Positions 22,480 through 34,224 of a DNA stretch of 64,000 nucleotides are shown here, in pieces (the stretch's first letter is position 1; every line of letters begins with the position of its first letter). This stretch comes from Cordilura impudica (lineage: Eukaryota > Arthropoda > Insecta > Diptera > Scathophagidae): positions 336,331,144 to 336,395,143 of the forward strand of contig OY821517.1 in NCBI GenBank assembly GCA_963682025.1, given 5' to 3'. The translations under genes were made by a program, and so were the position numbers. The notes below the pieces were generated by a model. The model searched no databases. It saw only the letters and a list, made by a program, of their open reading frames with translations, and was not told the DNA's origin.

Positions 22480-22714
22480 GAGCAACCTTACGTCAATTGA
22501 AAGGTCGCAAAGTGCTGTGTTCATAAAATGCAAAAAAAAAAAATTAAGTATAATCCTCTTTGAAGTCATATGGAGAAAATATTCAAAAAAAAAGGGAATA
22601 ATGGGGAACAATTATCACACTATGACCGAAAAGAAGTCAATGGCTGCAATATTTTTCGATTTACGAGGGTTCGACTTTGAGACCGTTCGATTGATGTATA
22701 AGATAAGGTTGCTC
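22480..22714. mobile_element. 235-bp MITE in a TTAA target
   Basis: The ends GAGCAACCTTA and TAAGGTTGCTC are perfect inverted repeats, and TTAA flanks both (22476-22479, 22715-22718). TTAA duplication is typical of piggyBac-type insertion, although the ends lack the usual CCC. The related sequence near 17560-17580 (minus) reads through a single TTAA at the corresponding point. Confidence 0.7.
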
Positions 22715-25685
22715 TTAATTCAGAATATATAAAAAAATAGACTTTTCTAAAAAAGTGTAAATAAAATGCGAAATTTTTTGATACGCTTGTAAAAAATGCA
22801 TATAAACGCTAAATTCTATTTAATTTAACATTTTTATCTTATAATTATTTCCCCCAGTGTTGTAAAAGATCAACTGTTTTGTGTTTGTATACAAATGTTT
22901 CTGTGAATTTTTCATTACTGTCATTTTCCTTTAACCGAAAAGTAAAGGAACGTACCTATTGTTAAGTTTTTCAAAGGTCTGGTTAAAAAAAGTTTAAAGT
23001 GTTTTGAAAACGCACAACATTCAAGTTCTTATTTTCATCCCTGGTTGTAAGTACTTACATACATACATACATATTTATAAAGATTTATGTGAATGTTGGC
23101 AAGCCTACTTTATATGGGGACTTTGACTAAAATTTATTTTTGGAAAGATTTATGGATATTAAAGATACACATTTACCAAATTTAATCAAAATAAACCTAA
23201 TAAAACAACTATAACTTGCATTGTGAAAAATGGGCTACACAAATTTCATGCTTTCAAGGTTACTTTATGCTTTCAATGATATTTCAATGATCTAGTGTAG
23301 GTCTTTTAAAATCCTTGACCTGCATATATAACCGAAAGGACCTAAATATTTAAGCATAAAACTGGGTTAAGCCACCGTTAAGTAGTGTTCCAGATAAAAT
23401 TTGTGAATAGGAAAAAAGAAAACTTTCATGAACGAATATCAACATTGAGAAAATATAACAAAAATTCTAATTTAAAATTATATTTTCTGCTTAACTACGC
23501 TACAAAAAATATGTTTAAATAAAAAAGAAACCAAAAAATTCGATGTACATACATACATACATATTATGTTTGTTGGCATGTATGTTGTAAGTATTTATGC
23601 TAGTTGGTACAAGTACGTGTATGTTTGCTTTTAAGTATGTATAGTGGAAAAAAAGATGATGATGAGTAAAACAAGAGCCAACCAAAATTATGCTTTTATG
23701 AACAATAGAGGTCATTCCAAAGGCAACAACAACATAACATAACATAATAAAGAAAATATGTATAAAAGAAAAGTAGATGAAAAAGAAAAAGACAAAATTA
23801 AGCCAACATATATTTTGATTTACACATACTCAAGCAACATCTAACAAATTTTTATATACATACATACATAAATGTAAGAACAATGATTTTATAAAAAATA
23901 TGCAAAAAAAAAAATTTAAAACGTTAATAACTGGTGATATACAAATGGCTTGTGGAAGCTTTACAGTTTTTAAAAAAAATTTCAACAAAAACTGCAGTAA
24001 ATTTAAAGTTTTTTCTTTTATTTCTTTAAAACAGATGATAAACCATACCATTTTTTTAAACATAATAATTTTAATGTAGCTACCTACCCAACGAATAAAC
24101 TTTCATACGAGCACAAATAGCGAACACTCTTTCTCTCTTTTATACAAAAACAAGAAAAAAAAATAATAATAACAGAAAACAGCTGGCCTTATCGAAGAGA
24201 CCTTAAAGAAATAAAACCAGCACTAGAGAGAAATGGTAATATACAGAGAAAGAGATTATTGCTTAAAATCTTGTTTTTGTTTTTACAGTTAACTACAAAA
24301 CGTACGTAGCTGTGTTTTTGTATTTTCTCGATACCGGCCGGTGTTTATGGGTTTGTTTACATATTCTTGATGTTAAAAAAAAAAAAAAATACAAAAGAAA
24401 AATAATAATAATAATGTTGAGAGCAAAAGTTTGAGTGTGTATAAATGTTGCATCGACTGTAAACAGCTGTTTTGCAACTTTGTAGCTGAGTGTGATGAAT
24501 AACAGAGTGACTGGTGAGAGACTAGGAAGTCAATTTATACAAACGTAAACGAATATCAAAATAAAAACAAATGTAAAGAAAATTTTAGATATGTATATGT
24601 ATGTACCTACTAAAAATATTTGCTTTAAGGTGTTTTGAAATTGTATGAAATTATTTAACATTTTATTAATTATAAAAATTATTTAGTTAGGTTTTATTAA
24701 ATATAATTAATATTAATTAGATTAATATTATCTAAAATAACTATCAATGATTTTTTAATGTTTGCTTGTAAAAGCTGAAAAGCGCTACTCCGGAAATTGT
24801 TCATTAAACGGGGTTTAAAAAATATTTTCCAAAAACCAAAAGGGTTTAACTGACCTAGATCAGTTAAAAAGTGGTTCCATAATTCGAAATGAACAACTTT
24901 TAGAGTTGTGCTAAAGAATTGATTGATATTTAAATTTTTTTTCGTAATTTATCTCAGGAACTGAAATGTTATTTATAACTATGTATGTATTTTTAAAAAT
25001 AGTTTCAGAACTAAATCTAAAGCTGACGTAGGTACTAGTTTTGATCAAAGTAACAGGTTGACATTGATACCTGTTTCGAAATTCATTCAAATAAACCATA
25101 ACGAAAGGTTTAACTTTATCAGGACTATTAATAAAACTAGCAGATTCCAGCGTTCGAAATTCGAGTGCATTTTCTAGGCAACTTTATTTCTCAACTTAGC
25201 CAATTCACAAAGCAACACTTTTTGGTTTACTATTATTGTGAATGAAGATAACAAACTCATTAATAAATACATTAACAAATTTAATAAACACACACATAGC
25301 ATATGTATAATTTTATGCATGTGTTAGTAGTAGCTTCAAATGCAATTTGCTCAAAACAAAGGAAAAAAATTTAAAATCTGTAAATCTGGTGAACAGCTAG
25401 AAAGGAAATACCTTTCAAATAATGTGCGTTTGGTCAAAATCGGGATAAAACGGTAGAACAAAACATCGGTAACAAGAAATCGCTCTAGCCAATTAATATT
25501 TTAGATAAGACAAAAATGCATCTTTTTAGTTTTAATGAAAATAATTTGTTGATTTCTTTAGAAATAGTTATTGTAGTTTCATATAGAGATTAATTGAAAA
25601 CGAAAACACTTATAGTTTTTGAGTAAAAGAAACTTTTTAATACTGGCCTTATCTTTCTCGAGAATTAAATGCAATTAATATATAA
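22715..25685. other. Long AT-rich spacer, no gene seen
   Basis: (TACA)n microsatellites lie near 23053, 23543 and 23857. A palindrome TTAACTGA/TCAGTTAA sits near 24847-24868. The stretch 24080-24520 is less monotonous (TTTCTCTCTTTT, AAACAGCTG, CGATACCGGCCGG) and could be regulatory sequence upstream of Glut4EF, but nothing proves it. Confidence 0.5.
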
Positions 25686-25990
25686 CTAGAGGACCCCTGC
25701 TGCTCCGCAGCATTGTATTATGCCAAGAGAAGTTAACGTACAGTAATACCAAAATTTGCCAAGAGAAGTCAACGTACAGTAATACCAAATTTTGTCAAGA
25801 GAAGTCAACGTACAGTAAAAGCAAAGTTGATTCTCCACGCATAACTTTCCTCAAACCCAACGAATTTTAGCAGTTAATAGCTGAAAAGAAGGAGCTTGAT
25901 CCACTGAGTGTTCTTAGACCTATGTCAACAGCCTACGTTAATTAGAACTCTAGTTATAGAGGTTTGAGAGAAGAAAAATATTGAAAAAAA
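25686..25990 (-). mobile_element. Helitron-like 3' end with 36-bp tandem repeats
   Basis: On the minus strand a hairpin GCTGC-GGA-GCAGC is followed by AGGGGTCCT and CTAG, then a host T. That is the hairpin-plus-CTRR signature of Helitron 3' ends, and the end falls at 25686. Just inside are three direct 36-bp units (25722-25829, GCCAAGAGAAGTYAACGTACAGTAATACC...). No 5' TC end preceded by A could be fixed, so the outer limit is approximate. Confidence 0.45.
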
Positions 25991-27432
25991 TCTTGAATGC
26001 AAAGTTTATTCATAAATTCTTTTAATATATAAGATATTATTGAGGGAATGGTTGAAGCTTTGGCTGAGACTGGGATACGAGAACTTCTGATAGCATAGTC
26101 CATATCTTAGGTAATACATCAATGGAATTTTATTTTAGAATATTTCAGCGTTTTTAAATTTATGAACTTTTTAAAGAAATCTCGTTTTTAAGAGGCTGAG
26201 AATAAAGAAATATATTAAAATCCAAATACAATATGGACGAAACGCAATTCTTCTGTATAATTAGTTGTTTCGATTTCTTTAAAATAATTTAGTGATAGGT
26301 CTTTCAATTTAAGGAAACTGGAAGATGGTTTGAAAAAAAAATTTGAATTGTGCGATTTCCGTCGAAAGAGTTTAGGCACACGTTTAACGGCACTGCTCCG
26401 AGCAGATGTGCTATAACGAGACGGGCAAACAAATTTGTCGGGCGTGGGATAGACGCAAGAAGGCGATATCATCGAGGTCCCTCAGTTCGGACGCAAGAAG
26501 TTATTTGTGATGTAGCTGTAGTAACTTAATGTAGCAACATTTATCAACCACCATGCATTTCTAAACATTTTTCTTTATATTATAAACACAATCAGACCGG
26601 TGCAGTGCGTTTTTCGTTGTGAGAAAAAATGTCCAAAGTAACTACGGACAACTTCGACGAAATATGTAAACTTTTTATCTTTATTTCTACTTTATGTTGT
26701 TATAATTTTATAAAGTTTGCTTTTAATTGTTAAAAAAAAATAAAATCTTTTTTCGTTAATATTTATAGTTAAATCATTTGATCAGGGTTGATCAGAATAT
26801 TTTGCTAGTCAACAATTACTTTTAAATTTTGTAAAAAATGCTCACAATTGGTGCAAGTGAAATCAAATGAATAAAATTTTATTTAAATTATTTCTTATTT
26901 TCGAAATATTTTTGTTTCCAATAATTTCTTTAAAATCGTAATTACATACATATGTATGTATGCGTTTTTGTATAGTTTACAAATTTGATATTTATCAAAG
27001 GAATTCTTTTAAAATATTACGGCATTAGAATATGACAAACTCCGTAATGAAAATAAAATAAGTGTTATTATTTGAGTGCGGTGACACACTTTGAATTTCT
27101 AGGTAAATTTTTTATGCAAAACACCGCAAAAATCTGATTGTGTTTTTACTCTTAGACTTAAATTTAGTTAGAGCTCGTATTCAAAAAAAAAAATCGTATA
27201 AAAACAAAAACTTCAATTAAAAAAAATATGGCCGTGAATCCATAAAATGCAGCATTTACAAAATAAATTTCTAGTAGGACGAAAAACAACTCAATCGCGC
27301 CACCAGTAACTTTTGTTAATTTTTTCAGATGTAAAACGTCATTATCGCCAGGTCGGCCATCTGTCAAGAAGATAAGCTTGAAATATTAGCGAATTTGTTA
27401 TTAGTATTATAATAATTTTTTTCGTGCGAAAA
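25991..27432. other. AT-rich spacer with one GC-richer patch
   Basis: The patch 26340-26480 has higher GC and no recognised coding content. No gene is supported. Confidence 0.45.
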
Positions 27433-28415
27433 TGTCTAGATATGAGCCGAATAATTTGCGGTTGTTTTTGATTTACTTCATCAATTTGAAGAGATCTGCA
27501 GTTGAGAACCAGCGATTGCTTGCATAAGGTAAGAGAGAAAAACGTAGAGAAAAGTCGAAAGTGTATGAAGTCACGGAATTGGAAAAATTATTGGACCATG
27601 ACTAATGGCAAATGCAAGAAGAACTTACACTTTCTTTAAGAGTGATTCAACTAGATATTTCACAAGGTTTAAAATTACTCGGAATGATTAAAAAACAAGG
27701 AAAATGGGTTCCATATGAACTGAGGTAGATTTTCCACATGTGAAATACTGTTTGCTGGCTATAAACGAAAGGGTTTTTTGTACCGTATATTACTGGTGAT
27801 GAAAAATGGATCCACTATTATACCCAAAACAGGAAGAAATCATGGACACATCCTGGCTTTTCCAAGACATCTACAAATATTGATGGGAAAAATAGTCTGT
27901 TGTGTTTTTGTTGGGATCAGCTTGGAGTAGGGTATTATGAGTTACTCAAACCAAATGAAATCATTGCTTGGGATGTCTACCTAACAGAAGTGATGAGATA
28001 AAATCGAACACTCGAGAAAATTGATGCCCTTAAAGTTATTCTTTTGCATAACAATGTTCGTCCACATGATGGTGCGCCGGTCAAAACTTATATGGAAACA
28101 CTCAATTATGAAGATTTATCCCAGCCGCTATATTCATCGGACATTGCTCTTCGTGATTTCCACTTGTTTCGATCGATGACATATGGGCTGTCTGGGCAGC
28201 TTTTCACATTATATGAAGACACCAAAATGTTGGTCGAACTGTGGATAGCTTCAAAAGATGAATAATTCTTCCAACGCGACATCCGTATGCTGACAGAGAG
28301 ATGAGAAAAAGTAGTGGCAGGCGCAAGAAAATACAACGAATAAAACATCTGTTTCTGTTCTTTCAAAATAAATGACCACTTTTTGGAAGAAGTTAATAGC
28401 GGAAACTTTTTTGTA
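27433..28415 (+). pseudogene. Mariner transposase relic (mellifera-like)
   Basis: The plus strand begins MSRYEPNNLRLFLIYF and carries ITGDEKWIHYYT with the first Asp and WDQLGVGYYELLKPNE. It then reads LHNNVRPHDGAPVKTYMETL, YSSDIALRDFHLFRSM and WIASKDE. In the second catalytic block the Asp of HDNARPH is Asn, and SPDIAPSDYH has become SSDIALRDFH. Several stops interrupt the reading. The 3' end carries a terminal-repeat-like AGCGGAAACTTTTTTGTAC (28399-28417). The matching 5' end is not visible, so the left side is probably truncated. Confidence 0.75.
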
Positions 28416-28487
28416 CACCTGACATATTATCTAAAGTTAAATTTTTCCCTAAAATCCAGTACTCCATTATATTGCCGACAGCTCCCA

Positions 28488-28855
28488 TCTGTTGGAGCTA
28501 GAGCTAGAGCTTGGTTTTCTAAAACGCTGTAAAAATTACTTCACTCCTTCTGATCTCCTTAAAATCTATACCACTAACATCCGACCGAAAATGGAATACA
28601 ACTCCCATATATGGACAGGAGCTTCAAAGTCTATTTTGAAGCTACTGGACCTTGTACAAAATAGGGCATTGGCGCTCATCAATGACAGTAGGGCATCCAA
28701 CTCTATTGATTCATTGGAACATTGTCGGAATGTGGGTTGTGTAGCACTGTTCTATAGAGAAATGTTCTTCTGAGATTAGCGAACTTATTCCAAGTGCCCT
28801 GCATATGTAGGGGCATCCCCTGAGTGTTGTTTGACAAAAAAAAAAATAAATAAAA
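28488..28855 (+). pseudogene. LINE fragment (copy A of a three-copy family)
   Basis: The C-terminal RT-associated block GFLKRC, FTPSDLLKIYTT, IRPKMEYNSHIW and SRASNSIDSLEHCRNVGC matches the copies at 34225-35690 and 52681-54409. The 3' end keeps CATCCCCTGAGTGTTG and an A-rich tail. Confidence 0.8.
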
Positions 28856-29638
28856 GGAAATTACAATTCTCAAAACAAAGTTTTTAATATGTAAGTTCTT
28901 TAAGAAACTTACCAATACTCTAAACCGCTTGGAACCATTTGTAACTTTAAATAAAATATTTCTGGATTAATCCAATCAACTTTTGATTATTCTACTTAAC
29001 AAAAAGAAACCCCTACTCAAATATCTGGCTTTCATCAAAAGTTATAGATTTTAAAGTAACCTCTCGTCAAATTAGCCACTAAGCGGTGTTAAGTTAGCAA
29101 CACTGCTTACAAGTACAACTTGTTTACCTTTTCTCTTTTGTTTTGTTTCTCATTTTCTTTATGTGTGTATGTATAGGAATTACGTTTATATATTTATTTT
29201 TCTCAATAAATACTCTACGTATGGATATTTCTATGTATTTAGTATATGCTTATAGGTCTGTTTGTGTATGTGTATCGTTTTTCGTATTGAGTTGTTGCTT
29301 TGCGGTAATACGTTAATGTTGACAACGTCATACAAACGCTACAGCATTACGATTTCTTTCTTATTTTTTTTTTTCTTAATTTTTTGTTTTTGTATTTGAA
29401 ATTTTCAAAAGCAATATAATATTATCAGCGTTTTGGTGATATTTTCAACGAAACACAATCAAAGGCTAAGCGGGCGGCCGAAAAGTAGTGAGACCAGGCA
29501 GACTAGCAAGTAAGCAAAAGCAATTCAAACAACCGACCGCTCTTACGTAGCAAAATCAGGCAGACAAGTAAACAAACAACAACACAAGCAAAGCAAAAAT
29601 ACATACAACACAAAACAACAAAGTGAATTTACGTAAAA
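28856..29638. other. Region just upstream of the Glut4EF leader
   Basis: This turns from ordinary AT-rich DNA to GC-richer sequence at 29468-29520 (GGGCGGCCGAAAAG, CCAGGCAGAC). It could hold proximal promoter elements or an alternative transcription start. No coding signal is present. Confidence 0.4.
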
Positions 29639-29672
29639 TCAGTCGTTGATAGCCAACTCTCGTGTACAGACG
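29639..29672 (+). promoter_or_regulatory. Inr + DPE core promoter candidate for Glut4EF
   Basis: TCAGTC (29639-29644) matches the Inr consensus with A+1 at 29641. AGACG at 29668-29672 lies exactly at +28 to +32 and fits the DPE consensus RGWYV, and +24 is the favoured G. No TATA box precedes it. Such a pair could arise once or twice by chance in 64 kb. Its position at the head of the A-rich leader is what supports it. Confidence 0.5.
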
Positions 29673-32600
29673 ATAAGCGCTTTTTTTACAGTTTGGAGAA
29701 GAAAGAGCAAAGAAAAGCACCCCCATCACAAACAAAAACAAATGAAAACGCAAGCACGGGCCTCTATGAAAACAAATACAACAATTAATACGTAAAAATC
29801 GTAGGTCACACTTTGCAAATATATTTGTTTTTTTTTTTGGAAAACAAAACAATAAGAAAAAAAATCTAAACAATAAAAACACTCTGGCAAAGAAAAGCCC
29901 GCATAAAAAGTTCTTATTATAAGATTAATTAAAACTGAATTTAATTTCTTTGTGAAAATATTCAATACTTTTATAAGAAACTCTAATCGAAAGAGCTGTA
30001 ATGTTTATATAATACATCTTGATATATGTATTTATTTATTTAAAAATAAATAAAGTAAAAAATACACATTAAAAAAAAAAATAAAAAACAAAAAAAAAAA
30101 AAAAACGCCGGGTTTTTTTTGGTTGCAATACACTTGACTTTAGACAAACTTTCAGTTAAAAGAAACGTTCGTTTTTGCAATTTTAAAACAATTGGATTAT
30201 GCTCTGGCATCATTGTAAACGTCACAACATATTAACCCATCGTAGACGGCATGTAGTAAATGAAGCATATCAAATAAAAAAATTCAAGAAACCAATACAC
30301 GAGCATAGATATGCTAAAACTACAGATTCGTTGCATGATTTAACACAAATTTTACAATACAATCAACGTTTCAATCAACGCATAACATTCAACTTGGAAT
30401 TGTATCATAAAAATATTTTGAAAAAACCATCTACAAATATAAAAAATACGTTAATAAAACTTGAACGGTTGTTGCAAATCAAAATACTATAAAAGTTAAA
30501 AAAAAACCTAAATAAAAGATAATTTAACAAAAAATAAAATATCTGTTGAACTACGAAAAAAAAGTTATTCGCTAAGCCGGCAAAAATACTTTTGTGAAAA
30601 ATATATTTATGTTAGCAAAAAAAAAAAAGCCGGTTAACAGAAATTTTCCTTTAAAAGTCAACCAACAAAACCGCTGACAATCGAAATTTACAATAAACTT
30701 AAATCTAATTCAGTGAAATAATTCATACAAAACAACTTACAAATTTTGAATAAAAATCAATTTTGATAAAAACAAAAAAAAAAAAAACAGATTATTTCTA
30801 ATGAAAATCAACAATATTATTAAAATTCTTTTGTGAAAAAAATAAATTGTAATAAAAAAAAAATTTTTTTTTTTTGAAAAAACTAAAAAAAATGTGTTTA
30901 ATGAAAATCAACAATATTTATTAATTTCAATAAATTCAAAAAAAAGAAGATTATTGTAATGAAAATTGTTTTGTGACGTAATACAAAAAAAAAAAAAAAA
31001 AAAAAAATTTTAATAAAAAAAAAAATTTTTTTTTCTGGAAAAAACTAAAAAAATTAAGAAATTGTTTTATGAAAATCAACAATATTAATTAATTTTAATA
31101 AATTAAAAAAACAAAAGGAATAAAATTTGTGAAAAAAATTTAAAAAAAATTTTTTTTTTGAATAACAGAAAAAATTAAAAAAATTTAAAAAACAAAAATT
31201 TTAATGAAAATCAACAACATTAATTAATTTTAATAATTAAAAAAATTAAAAAAACCAAAAAATAATTTTTTTTAAATAAAAATCGACAACATCAAGAAAA
31301 TTCTTTTGTGAAAAATATTGATAAATTAAAAAACTTTTTTTTCGAAAACACTAAAAAAAATTAAACAAATTTCTTTTTATGTAAATCAACAACAAAATTG
31401 AAAGAAAAAAAACTAAACAAAACTGGTTTTACCTTCAAAAAGCGCACTATAATAAATCTCAACAATATAAACTATTACTTTTCAATAAATTTTAATTTTA
31501 ATGAAAAGAAAATGAAATAATTTTATATAAAAATTAAAAAACAAAATATAAATTGTTTTAATTTAAAATTGCAAATTTTAATAAAACTCAACTCAAACTG
31601 TTACTTTTCAATAAATTTAAATTAAAAAATAAATAAAATAAAATCATTTAATATAATAATCGGCAAATGATAATTATGAACTAAAGCAATATTAAAGACC
31701 CAGGTTAAAAATAAAAAAAAAACAATTTAACACTTAAATATTAGCTAAAACAAAGGAAAGTTTAATCAAACAAATATATTTATAATAAAATAAGAGATAA
31801 ATTTGATTAGAAAAACTTGATAAAAATCCAAATAAAATATAAAATATTTGTATTTTAAATATTTGTCAAAACAACAAAAAAAAAAAAAACGATACAACTT
31901 CAGCAATAAATAAAATTTTAAATATTCACTAAAACAACAGAAAATTTCATCAAAAAAATACATTTCTGACAGAAGTTAAGAGAAAACTTTGATAACAAAC
32001 CCAACAGTTTATAAATCAAATTTAAGAAATAATATCTCTAATATTCGTAAAATTAACAGTAAAATTCGTTAGCTTCAAAGCAGTTCTGACTAAACATACT
32101 GCAGAAAAAACAACAATAAAATACTTTGCAAATCAAAACTGCCATTATTTGTAATTGATGCCGTAACAAAAAATTTTTTTTAAATACAAAAAAAATTTAC
32201 GAACTAAATTATCTATTACAAATAAAATTATAAAAAATAGATATATTATAAATAAAAAAAATATATAAAAATATAATTTAAATTTATTAAAATAAGCCAT
32301 CTTTACAAACTAATAACAAAACAAATAATCTGTTAAATTAAAATTACAAACAAAATCTATAGAAAAAGAAAACATCTTAAATAGTTGCTAAAACAACAGG
32401 GAACGTAAACAAATTACGAACAAACATTTGTTAAAATAACAGAGAGGACTAACAAAAGAAATAACCGGTTAACAAAGTGCTGTAAACTTCCAATAAATTT
32501 CAGTTAAATTAACAGAGAAGGTTTAGCAACAACAACAGATTTTTTAAGCAAAATCTCAATCCACTACAAAACAGGAAAGTTTAACAAAATTCTAAACCAA

Positions 32601-33622
32601 AACCAAAAATTTTAATAAATTAGAAGGAAAAAAAAACATCTGTTAAATTACAAACAAAATCTACAAACTCAGCAATAATATTTGCTAAAACAACAGAAAA
32701 CTTAAACAAAACAAACGTAAAATTAAAATATCTGTTAAAATAACGCAGACAAGGCTAAGCCAAACAAAAAAAAAAAAACGGTTTATATAATACTGTAAAT
32801 TTCCAGTAAATTTCCGCTAAATTTACAGAACACGTTTAACAAAAACAGTTGATTTTTGAAGCAAAATCTTCGGTTTTATCAAAACAAAACAAAAACAAAA
32901 AAAAAAAAAAAAAAACCAACAGTAAAGTTTAACTAAATTCTAATCAAACGATTTATAAAAATAAATTTTCTTTAACACAACAAAAAACCCATTAAAATAA
33001 TTAAGTTAGTTAAAACAACAATAATAAAAGTACAAAGTTTAAATTTTAAGGAAATTAATGTGTTCATTATATTTAAAAAAATATATATATTCAAAATAAA
33101 TATTAACATAAAGTGATAAAAATCCAAATTTCACCAAATAAAAAATTAACAAAAAAAAAAAAAAAGAATTTTTGTTGCTGAAAAAATTAAATAATGAATT
33201 CCTCTAACATATAAAGTGTTTGTTTCTTTAGAAAGTTTAAATTAACAACAAAAATAATGTAAAGAAAAACCAAAAAAAAAAGAAAGTGCAAAACATAAAA
33301 AAAAATTGGAAATTAAACCCCCCATTGGAATAAATTGCTTGCAAAATCATTAATATTCAACAACAACAACAACAAAAACAAAAATTTAAATAATAATCTA
33401 AAGCAAAAACAAAAAAATATAAATAATTTTAAATTTAAAAAAGTGCAATTTATAATTAAGTTAAAAAGACAAAATGAATGTAACACAAAAAGTTTTCACT
33501 GCCAATAAAAGTAAATTGAAAAAACAAAAAAAATTCTAAATTATTAAAAAAAAAAAAATATTCTTTCTCAGAACTTTTTATATAATTCGGTTAAAAATTT
33601 CTCTATTTTTTAACTCTTCAAC
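29641..33622 (+). other. Putative ~4-kb A-rich 5' leader of Glut4EF
   Basis: From about 29.6 kb to the start codon the plus strand is extremely rich in A and poor in G. AACAACAACAAC and AAATTTAAAAAA patterns dominate, with none of the strand symmetry of ordinary spacer. Long CA/A-rich single-exon leaders are common on regulated fly genes. No transposon fragment interrupts it. The interpretation as exon is inferred; an intron inside cannot be excluded. Confidence 0.5.
30199..30492 (+). CDS. 97-codon upstream ORF in the Glut4EF leader
   Basis: This ORF encodes a basic 97-residue protein (MLWHHCKRHN...LLQIKIL, rich in H, K, R and N). Its base composition is less A-monotonous than the DNA on either side, which is a mild sign of constraint. 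I recognise no domain. It ends about 3.1 kb before the main start codon. If translated it could act as an upstream ORF lowering Glut4EF output. It may equally be a chance ORF. Confidence 0.3.
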   Translation: MLWHHCKRHNILTHRRRHVVNEAYQIKKFKKPIHEHRYAKTTDSLHDLTQILQYNQRFNQRITFNLELYHKNILKKPSTNIKNTLIKLERLLQIKIL

Positions 33623-34105
33623 ATGTCTACCGGTCGTCGTTTAGCCAAGCGTTCCATTATCGGCACTAAAGTCTGTGCCCCTGGCCCCGATGGTCTTTGG
33701 TATTCGGGTGTTATACAAGACGTCAAGTCAGCGCCCTCGGCCACCGTAACTAGCGCCAATGCTGATATAAATAATTTAGACGAGACTGCAATTAAAGATA
33801 CAAAATATATTGTCAGATTTGATTTTAAGACACAAGATACTTTAAGCGCCGCCGCGTTCGAGTCACGTCGTTCGGTTAGTGTCCATATAAGTCCGGCTCA
33901 AACATTGCGTCGTAATGCTATGATTAAAGAATTTCAAGAGTCGGACTTAATCGGTCCCGGGTTTCGGTCTATAATGGGTATTCAGCTGCAGCCAGGTCAA
34001 CGGGTCTATTTGACTCATAATGGTCGTGAGATTTCGGGCGATGTTCTCAATCATGATATTGTTAAGGATGAAGTTATCATAAAAGTTGCCACCATTGGAA
34101 CTGAG
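33623..34105 (+). CDS. Glut4EF: Glut4EF first coding exon (161 codons)
   Basis: The protein begins MSTGRRLAKRSIIGTKVCAP, which corresponds to the R-R-L-x-K-R-S start of the ZNF395 / SLC2A4RG / ZNF704 family, whose fly member is Glut4EF (GLUT4 enhancer factor). From about residue 119, QPGQRVYLTHNGREISGD matches the vertebrate Q-P-G-Q-K-V-Y-V block. These are nuclear DNA-binding regulators; their C2H2 finger and C-terminal C-clamp-like motif would lie on later exons beyond this window. The start ATG has the fly-like context TCAACATG. The exon ends in phase 0 at ACTGAG|gtaagt, and read-through past it adds only intron residues. Its balanced codon usage contrasts with the A-rich leader. Confidence 0.88.
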
Positions 34106-34111
34106 GTAAGT
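34106..34111 (+). promoter_or_regulatory. Glut4EF: Splice donor of Glut4EF intron 1
   Basis: GAG|gtaagt is a perfect donor consensus at a phase-0 codon boundary. No matching acceptor that continues the Glut4EF reading was found in the rest of the window, so the intron probably runs beyond 64000. Confidence 0.8.
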
Positions 34112-34224
34112 GTCATTTGTTTGTTGTTTATAGCAGTTAAGAAAATACAAATTTAGGAATCTCTAGTATTCTGAAATCATATGATAACAAAAATGAATTA
34201 AAAAAAAACCTTTTATAGCTCATA

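Noticed and set aside
25722..25829. CRISPR-like direct repeats
   Set aside because: The three units are contiguous with no spacers, and the organism is an animal. They are tandem repeats in a mobile element.
26591..26670. First exon of a gene starting MSKVTTDNFDEI
   Set aside because: Only about a dozen plausible codons precede a weak gtaaac donor, and no downstream exon was found. Support is too thin.
29556..29965. Minus-strand Phe/Leu-rich ORFs
   Set aside because: They are reverse readings of the A-rich leader (TTT/CTT codons), typical of low-complexity DNA.
30600..33600. A-runs as tails of processed pseudogenes or SINEs
   Set aside because: The runs are part of a continuous A-rich strand bias with no target duplications or adjoining retro-sequence.
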